Shown in pieces: positions 57,203 to 64,000 of a DNA stretch of 64,000 nucleotides; position 1 is the first letter of the stretch; every line of letters starts with the position of its first letter. Position numbers and translations under genes: made by a program. The notes under the pieces were generated by a model. It did no database searches. It had not been told where the DNA came from and saw only the letters and a list, made by a program, of their open reading frames with translations. The DNA comes from Laccaria trichodermophora (lineage: Eukaryota > Basidiomycota > Agaricomycetes > Agaricales > Hydnangiaceae). The stretch covers positions 2,852,001-2,916,000 of the forward strand of contig JACTVC010000002.1 of the NCBI GenBank assembly GCA_018417955.1. Direction: 5' to 3'.

Positions 57203-57411
57203 ATTGGTGGTTTTTACGATTCTGCGATGCTACAATGTGTGTCTAGTTGATACAAATGTTGTGCGCTGATAATACAACGAGGACGCCGTGGTTCACTAAT
57301 GGCGAACTCTCCAAGCTCGCTTCACATTAATAAGGGCATTCCCGCTGTCAGCCTCTCCCCCATCTCCGGCGTTGACTGGCATTGGAGACAAGTCAACACA
57401 CGCAACAAGGG

Positions 57412-57904
57412 TCAGACAAGGGACGTACACGAATCAATATTGATCAGGCCATGTGGACCATTAACCGACCCGCCAGGGGCCTGTCCACCCGTTCCAGTAT
57501 TTGCGTTGCCTTTTGTCTCGTTGATATTGGTCGTCTCCACGTATTGCTTTGTAGTGCCGTACCGCCTGAAGGGCCGACTGCTCGCCGAACCCGAATTCGC
57601 TTTCCCGCCGTGGCCGGCATTGCCTACAGCGAAATTATGTGAGTGGATGCGCATACATGATGGGGCGGAACGGATAATTACCAGAGTTCACATTGAGGAG
57701 GCTTTCCACACCAAGAAAACCTAGCAAACCCTCTTCCCCTTTGACTGGCGAATTATTGACGGATCCGCCGCCTGCATTACCTCCACCGCCAGTACCAGCG
57801 TTGTTTGCGTTGATATTCTGCGTTCCGTCCGGAATGGGGGCGGCGTGGACGAGATGACTGAGAGTGGCAAGGATGACAAGAACGTAGGAGATAGAGAAAT
57901 GCAT
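57412..57904 (-). CDS. Small secreted Gly/Asn-rich protein
   Basis: Two exons, 57904-57682 and 57623-57412, give 144 aa. The N-terminus MHFSISYVLVILATLSHLVH then AAPIPDG is a strong signal peptide with a cleavage-like Ala-Ala-Pro. The mature part contains two related low-complexity stretches, NNAGTGGGGNAGGGSVNNSP and the later NANTGTGGQAPGGSVNG, suggesting an internal repeat. There is one Cys only, near the C-terminus. I do not recognise a family; small secreted proteins like this are common in mushroom-forming fungi. Confidence 0.65.
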
Positions 57905-58256
57905 TACTGGACGTGGCGGGTATGTAAAATAGGAATTAGAATTAGAGTGTTGAGTAGGAATAAGTATGGGGGAGAGATTGGAACTGGCGGATTCTACTTT
58001 GGCGTGGTTTATGTACGTCACGCGAGTGATTGTATGTGCGCATGTTTGGCGAGAACACGGTGATCACGTGAATGATCAGTAATAGATTTGCTCCACAATC
58101 GGCGGGCAGAGTTTGTTCCCAAGATATAGCAACTCCACAAGCAAAAAACTCGTTCACCAGAGCGTCACCACGAATGAACCTCCCTTCTCTGGTACGCCAC
58201 TAGCGTCATCTTTCCTATTTATTCCCAATCCCCCCAGAGTATCTCTCCTCCACACC
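57905..58256. promoter_or_regulatory. Divergent region, secreted protein / Mpv17 gene
   Basis: 352 bp between opposing start codons. It presumably contains both promoters; no motif is assigned. Confidence 0.4.
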
Positions 58257-59197
58257 ATGGCGGCCCTTACGATAGCTCGAGCATACCAGCATTCCTTTGA
58301 TACTCACCCAAACTCAACGTTAGCCATAACAGGCGGTTGCCTGAACGCTCTCGGTGATTTTGTAGCCCAGATATCACAGAAAGCAGTGCGTTGTTTTTGT
58401 TGCTTCTTTGCAATTAATCGACCGACCTCTATGTGCAGTTGCGGAAAGAACAACACGGAGATTATGAGCCTTACGACTTTTTACGTACCCTTCGTTTCTT
58501 TTGCTTTGGGTTCACCATTAGTTCGTACCACCTCCAATTTTCTTTTTGCAGGCAACGGAATGCTTATCTTGTTGTAGGTCCGTTTATGGGGCGCTGGAAC
58601 TCCTTCTTGGAATCCCGTTTTCCTCTACGCTCCTTAAACTCCAAGACCAAGAGGGTCAGTTTCAGGGCATTGTCCAAGCGAGTTGCCTGCGACCAACTCA
58701 TCGTGTGCGTAATATAACCATGTTAGGTGAAGTCAATTAACTAATCGTAATTTTTCCAGTGCTCCAATTGGCGTACGTTACAATCCACTTTCATACACCT
58801 TGTATTGAAAGTGACCTGGACATCACAGCTCGCGCTTTTTCTAGGATCAATGGGCATGATGGAAGGTCGTACCCCTCATCAAATCAAAGAAAAGTGCACC
58901 GATCTATACCCGAAGGCTCTTATCACGAACTGGAAAGCATGGCCCCTTGCACAAGTGAGTTTTTATAAATGTATTTCGTTTCCGGACTTGCCCTTACTTA
59001 TCCCCCAAAGCTCGTGAATTTTAGATACATGCCTCTTCCTTATCGCGTTCCTTTCTCACAAGCCTGCGGGGTGTTCTGGACGCTCTATCTTTCTATTATC
59101 AATTCGGAGTGCGTCGTTCACTCTACGTTTTCTGCCAAATCCTTACTTCTTACTTTCGGCTAGGGAGGTTAAAAAGCAAGATAAACCCACCATATAG
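58257..59197 (+). CDS. Mpv17/PMP22-family membrane protein
   Basis: Small four-helix organelle membrane protein (peroxisome or mitochondrial inner membrane). Exons are 58257-58385, 58439-58520, 58578-58704, 58760-58772 (13 nt), 58829-58954, 59011-59108 and 59164-59197; 202 aa. Family marks are TGGCLNALGDFVAQ near the start, DFLRTLRFFCFGFTISPF, DQLIVAPIGLALFLGSMGMM (the APIG sits in the 13-nt exon), NWKAWPLAQLVNFRYMPLPY and RVPFSQACGVFWTLYLSIIN. All exons join in phase, and the length is normal for the family. Confidence 0.9.
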
Positions 59198-59404
59198 ATC
59201 CGGGTCGATGTGCTTTGAACCCTCACCTTTTATTTCGGATTTAAATGCATTGTAGACAACTCCGCAACATTTTCATTTCAGGACTCATTATAGTGCATAT
59301 CCTGGCTTCCTTTTCCTTTTTTTACCCTTCTCAATCAACACACTTACAACAATTTACAACATATTCTTGCACATAGTAATTTTTGTATTCCATAGAATAG
59401 ATAC

Positions 59405-62337
59405 TCATGATATGCCATACTTATGCTTGAAATACGCAGGCGGAAGCGTCGACAGCACATCCACCAACGGCCGTTCAACCACCACCAATTCGCCTTTGGT
59501 CAAGAAGTCAACACACAATATAGGTCGGTATTGCGTGATCATTTTAAAGTCCCTCCAAGGTCTATCCTCGTCCACCACGTCTCGTCTTCGCTTCCGTCCC
59601 CCAAAGCGGACAGTCGTGTCCAAGCTAACTTTGAAAATCCAGGTCGCACCCCAGAAAATGATATACTTGGTCTTCCCGGCTTCCGTGTCCGAAATCGCAG
59701 GATCGAAGGATACCCCAATAACCGGATCGTGGGCGCTGGTAAAGCGTCTAGGAAGACTATTGCTGAGCTCCTTTCCCCAGACAGGAAACTGCCGCGCCTC
59801 GACATCGTAAAACTGAGTGCTATTGTCGGGCAAGGCGAGGAGTAAGACGCTGGGGTGCATGGGGTCAAAGGCAAGCGCCTGCACCGGCCTTTGGAAGGAA
59901 GGTAAAATGCAGTGGTGCTGGATATTGAGATGATCAGTTGAAGAAGAAATTATCAGGCAGGAGGACGCACAGATATTGAATCGAGATTGAATATGTGCGT
60001 GCGTGCATAATTATCCGAAGTTGCGAGCCATTGTCCATCTGTGCTGATAGCTATTCGGTGGACGCCAACAATTGCAGATGGTGCTGGACGCGAGGTTTCC
60101 TCCGCTCCCTCGCTGTCTTCCTCTTTCTCTGATTCAATTTCCTCTGCATCCGCCATATCGACATCGCCATTAACAGCATTTTTACTTCGTCCAGCTACTA
60201 CCCGGTCGCGGAAAATGAAATCTTTAACCAGATGATGATCGAATCGCCGCAGGACATGTGGTTTTGCGCCCATTAAATCTACCACCAAGATGTACGATCG
60301 CACGGCAGTCGATATAACCAATTTCGATGAGTCTGGAGTGAATTGGAAAGCTAGACCTCCAGTCGTGGGTACGTTCGTGGACGATGCCGGGATGTGGGCT
60401 TGAAGAGTGGATGCAAAATCCTTTATTCGTTTTGGCTTAACTTGACCTTTGGCCTGAAGACTTTTTAGGATCGGTAAAAGAGATCAAAGAAATTATACTC
60501 ACATCCTGGTCGAGTACAAACAGCTTTGTCTCGTAGACATCCGAAATAACAAGCCACTTTCCGTCATCTGATATTTGATGGGCGACCAGGTTTGAATTGA
60601 CATTGAACTCCATCTCAAGCACCTTCTCCCAACCGCCCTCAAATGAGACTGCCTCTATATCCTCTAGCGCAGCCTCTTCCTCCGTTCCCGCGTCGTCTGG
60701 CTTTTTTTGTATTCTCCACACGGTCAAGCCTGCATCCCTTGCGCAAGTAATGAGCCTAGCTTGTCTCGCGACTTTCATCACGCCTCCGACAGAGTATGCA
60801 AGCCTCCGATGGTAGGCATCCTCAAAGGTAGATTCAGTACTCGTAACTAGAGGGTTAGTAATTTTGACGATGGTGCTTGTAGGTAGCGCAGCGGGAGTGA
60901 CAACGACGGACATGTCCAATCCGCCCGAGGCTAAGATAGGCGCAACATCTTTGGGAAAATGCCGCTGAAAGGAGTGCGGAAGTGGTGTGTATGGGGGCCA
61001 AATGGCGAGCGCACGCACGTCGTGTGAGTGCAGGCGTCGACTGGACGTCTGTGCCCAACGTGTAGATGAAGAACTGGAGCCTTTTTCACTGCTTGTGTTG
61101 ATGATGGAAAATTGGATGGTTTTCTGGTCAACACCGGAGGTGTAAATTGCCTTTCCTTCCTAAAGGCGGGTAAAAAAAATGGGGGAGAAATACGGGGTGG
61201 AATGTGCACATACAGGACTTATTGCAATGCACAGTACGTCGGCGCCATGAGCATTGAAACTTTGCAGTTGTGTGCACGTACGCGAATCCCAAAATTTAAC
61301 CATCCCTAGGGAGTCCCCTGAGATAATTGTGCCGTCACTGCAAACAACAGAATAAGTCACCTGCTTCGTTAAATGACGGCCAACTGTGCGTACCCAAGGA
61401 CGCCGACAGTCCACACCAGAGTGCGCTCACCCCTAATTTTGTCAGTTCCCATTCGGTTTATCACCCGCCCGGTTGTGACATCCCATTTTCGCAGACTGCT
61501 GTCTGAGCCACCGGTCACTAACCATGAGTCACTCCAGTTCTCTTCGTCATCGCCCTCATCGTCATCAGAACTGCCCTCATTAACATCGGTTTTCTGACGT
61601 CGAGGTACAGGAGGACCCCAGGCGATGCTCAACATCCGGCATTTTACACGGTCAAACCGTCGTAGGTGGCTCAGGGTGTCGTTTGCTATGGATAACAATC
61701 GGACTGTTCCGTCCTCACAACCAAGCGCAAGGGAATTGGAGGACGGGTTGGCAGCAATTGACCAGATTGAACCTCCTTGCGAACCAATGGTTCTCTAGGA
61801 TCATCATATTTCATTGATCAGAACCTCGCAAGAAAAGGAATGGCATACGCGTATGCAGGAGCGTTCGATGTCCCATTCCAATAGCTCACTTCCACCTCCA
61901 GAGCTAAAGAGTCGTAGATCTGAACATCTTGGAACATCGTCCTCATCAAAATCGTCTGGGTATCGTATTGCAAAGGCGACAGCGTCCACCTTCGAAGGGT
62001 AGGGCCCTGGTAGGGTCTATCCAAAGTAGTTTCAACTTTCACGTACATGCACTAGTTAAAGACGACTCACCTTTTGCGTTACCCAAGCTTGTGGGCATTG
62101 AACATCGTGCTCTGTGCCCATCCATTCACACAGGTCAATGTTGCCATTGGCGTGACCAACAGCAAGAGTTCCGAACCTCAAAGGTTGTTTTCCTTTCCCT
62201 GTCTTTTTCTTCCCTTTCACAGACGGGAGTGGCAAGGGGGGATACGCGAGGGCAGTTATTGCAGACGGAGCATAATCGACGAATCTACACCGATGAACCG
62301 CAAGGGTTGTGGGCTCTCTTTTGTTCTCTAGAGCCAT
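59405..62337 (-). CDS. UTP4: U3 snoRNP WD-repeat protein UTP4 (cirhin)
   Basis: t-UTP subcomplex member for pre-18S rRNA transcription and processing. Exons in transcript order are 62337-62071, 62016-61849, 61794-61394, 61337-61214, 61159-60503, 60453-59971 and 59917-59405; 870 aa. The N-terminus VHRCRFVDYAPSAITALAYP is typical of UTP4, followed by WD repeats (for example GSDSSLRKWDVTTGRVINRM and GDSLGMVKFWDSRTCTQLQS). A second propeller half holds YTSGVDQKTIQF and DDGKWLVISDVYETKLFVLD. Acidic loops interrupt the blades. The C-terminus is basic (FGGRKRRRD). Confidence 0.92.
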
Positions 62338-62507
62338 TTAGGAGATAAGGCAATAATGCCTGGGACCGCGCTGTAAGACGAGGTGAGCGCGTTGATGATC
62401 CAAAACTTTTTTTTTTGGAAGCGTGATCGGGAGAACGTGACCTAAATCATCCGTCACAACTGTTGCAACTTGCCAGAAACTCTCTCCCCGATCCATCCCA
62501 GCGTAAA
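62338..62507. promoter_or_regulatory. Divergent promoter UTP4 / TIM10
   Basis: 170 bp between opposing ATG codons with a T9-10 run near 62406. The function is inferred from position only. Confidence 0.45.
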
Positions 62508-62917
62508 ATGTCGTTCCTTGGAGGAAGAGGTGGAAACCCCGCCCCTTCTGGTGGGGTCAATTTGGAGAAGGTTGAGATGGCCGTCACCGAGTATGTCATT
62601 TTGGTTCCCATTTCCATCCTGCTCAATTGCAACATTTGAAGGCTCGACACAATTACGGACTTTTTTAACCGAATGGTCCAGTAAGCGTTTTGAGACGCGA
62701 AAACTCATCTGGTTCTCACAGCGTTTATTGTTGCAGGTCATGTCACAGCAAATGTATCAGTACCCGTTACGCCGAAGACGACCTAAACAAGGGCGAGAGT
62801 GTCTGCGTTGATAGATGCGTCGCAAAGTTCAATGACGTGCAGAAGAAGGTGGGCGAAAAACTACAGAGCAGAGGGGCAGCCAACGCCGGTGGAGGTAGCG
62901 CGTTTGGAGCATTATGA
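62508..62917 (+). CDS. TIM10: Mitochondrial intermembrane-space chaperone TIM10
   Basis: Small Tim that escorts hydrophobic precursors to TIM22 or SAM. Exons are 62508-62590, 62642-62680 (39 nt) and 62737-62917; 100 aa. The twin CX3C motif is CHSKC and CVDRC, with DTITDFFNRMVQSC before it and the helix FNDVQKKVGEKLQ after it. Gly-rich ends flank the helical core. Size and motif spacing match the family. Confidence 0.94.
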
Positions 62918-63062
62918 GAGGACTAGACATCAATATTCGCCTTTCAAGCTGCATCATTATTTCCTCGACAAAAGTACGACTCTCGCCATAGAAGGCGTAA
63001 TGAATGCATCGTTCATAATCAGGGATGTCGTGACACCCCCCAATGTCTATAAAAACGAACCA

Positions 63063-63492
63063 TTAAGCTGTAAAACCTGGGAAGCAGTCCGCCAATGTTT
63101 TTGAGTGCTTATTTTGAGCATGTTCTTCTAGGCTAGTAACGGGAGGAAAAGAAAGAGCACAAGTCAATCTAGTGACATGGTAAAGCTGATCATTTCACGA
63201 AGCCGACTTACGCTGGTGCACGAGTGGTAACGAGCTACAAGAACAATGCTGGTTTAATTTTGATGAGACAGAAGCAGAATTCGAGTGCTCACAAAAGACT
63301 GCTTGCAGGTTCCGCAAACTATGGACTTTGCAGACTCGTTCACTTTGGCCTGACTCTTCGAGCCTTTGGGAGCCTTATCAGCATTCCTCTCTCGCTTCTG
63401 GGCGGCTTTGGCACCCTGGAGGATACGATCAGCGAAACAAACCAATCAAACCGAGAAGATAAGTTCTGAGAAGATGAACGAACGTTACCCAT
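63063..63492 (-). CDS. Small zinc-binding protein (At2g23090-like)
   Basis: Exons in transcript order are 63492-63484 (9 nt), 63415-63293, 63234-63212 (23 nt) and 63132-63063; 74 aa. The sequence opens MGNGAKAAQKRERN, then has a basic segment KAPKGSKSQAKVNESAKS, a C-x2-C (VCGTCKQSF) and two His in LEEHAQNKHSK, giving a C2H2 site. It ends TLADCFPGFTA. This layout matches the small eukaryotic zinc proteins typified by At2g23090, of unknown function. The longer apparent frame without splicing lacks the His pair and is not used. Confidence 0.85.
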
Positions 63493-63785
63493 ATTATCTG
63501 ATTAATGGAGGGGTATTGGAAGGGTATTCGGTAGAAACACACAAAGGCAAGAGACTTGCAAGAGAGAAAAGATATTGATGTTTACGTAAGATGCAGATCG
63601 ATCGTGTTCAATTAGGGTTCAACTTTTTCTGCGAGATTGGTCCAACCGGATGTCCAAGCGTCTGTCAGCCGATAATATTCTGCTGCATGGCCCGATAGTT
63701 CCACATGCCCTTTTGTTCACGGATCTTGTCTCGACGAATATTTAAAACACCCAATTTGCCCACCCGTCATAAACGTCGATTTATC

Positions 63786-64000
63786 ATGGCCGCCTCTCTC
63801 TCAGCAGTCATTGACCAAGTGAAATTCGATCTCGTCTCAAAAACACAGACAGCGGACAATGCAGCGAAGAGAAAGGAGATCGCCCGCACCTTCATCTGTA
63901 GGTTGATTTACTTTACCGGCCTGTCAAAAGCTCATGACCTCCCCAGCCGATACTATCACAGGTTACCCTTAACTATCCTTACTCGCCATATCTAAATACG
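63786..64000 (+). CDS. Unrecognised gene, 5' end only
   Basis: Probable exons are 63786-63897 and 63947-63961 (15 nt), followed by an intron that runs off the window. The protein begins MAASLSAVIDQVKFDLVSKT and continues KRKEIARTFISDTIT. I do not recognise the family from this short part. The start ATG has a preceding in-frame stretch that could extend it, but the Met shown is the best candidate. Confidence 0.5.

Overview
The window is nuclear DNA from a basidiomycete fungus, most likely a mushroom-forming agaricomycete. Genes are densely packed on both strands. Nearly every one is interrupted by many introns of about 48-62 nt with GT(or GC)...AG ends, and exons can be only a few nucleotides long. 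Gene content is eukaryotic and fungal (RPD3, SAGA, Mediator, TIM, AP-3, complex I, Mug70-like CBS-PB1). There are no operons, ribosome binding sites, CRISPR arrays or bacterial or viral genes. I rebuilt exon structures by hand from splice signals, reading frame and family conservation. Phases were checked for each join unless a structure is called uncertain.

Layout: 1-7.5 kb holds the end of a chalcone-isomerase-like gene, histone H3, TIM21, V-ATPase subunit F, an ECD/SGT1 homolog and AP-3 sigma. 7.8-19.7 kb is mostly minus strand: MED6, a gene-poor 2.4 kb stretch, a C2H2 factor, tRNA-Lys(CTT), a peroxisomal acyl-CoA thioesterase, XPA/RAD14, an RPD3-type deacetylase and a DinB-like protein. 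19.9-23.2 kb carries LSC2 plus a broken copy of its own 5' end, and an unrecognised gene between the two. 23.3-35.8 kb holds a large PRRC2-like low-complexity protein, SPF27/BCAS2, complex I 30-kDa subunit, MTC1, PXMP4, a BTB-like protein and a Ras GTPase. 35.8-41.7 kb is gene-poor, with a Yippee gene and two copies of a tRNA-derived SINE. 41.9-63.5 kb is dense again: ULP1, BET1, a UPF0658 Golgi protein, a first PTH2, SGF11, a Mug70-like CBS/PB1 protein, POM33/TMEM33, HAS1, a second PTH2, a small secreted protein, an Mpv17 protein, UTP4, TIM10 and a tiny zinc protein. A new gene begins at the right edge.

The genes do not form a pathway; they are a typical housekeeping neighbourhood (mitochondrial import and energy, chromatin, RNA processing, membrane traffic). 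Several divergent pairs share very short intergenic promoters (VMA7/ECD 53 bp, SPF27/NDUFS3 69 bp, MTC1/PXMP4 153 bp, UTP4/TIM10 170 bp).

The most unusual signals are splicing and duplication features. They are a predicted 2-nt exon in the Ras gene, a 6-nt exon in both PTH2 paralogs that encodes part of the conserved QC(G/S)HAT motif, and a histone H3 with a two-residue tail insertion. Other signals are a cluster of GC-AG introns, decayed partial copies of LSC2 and of the thioesterase terminal exon, and the SINE pair. I found no convincing new multi-gene system.
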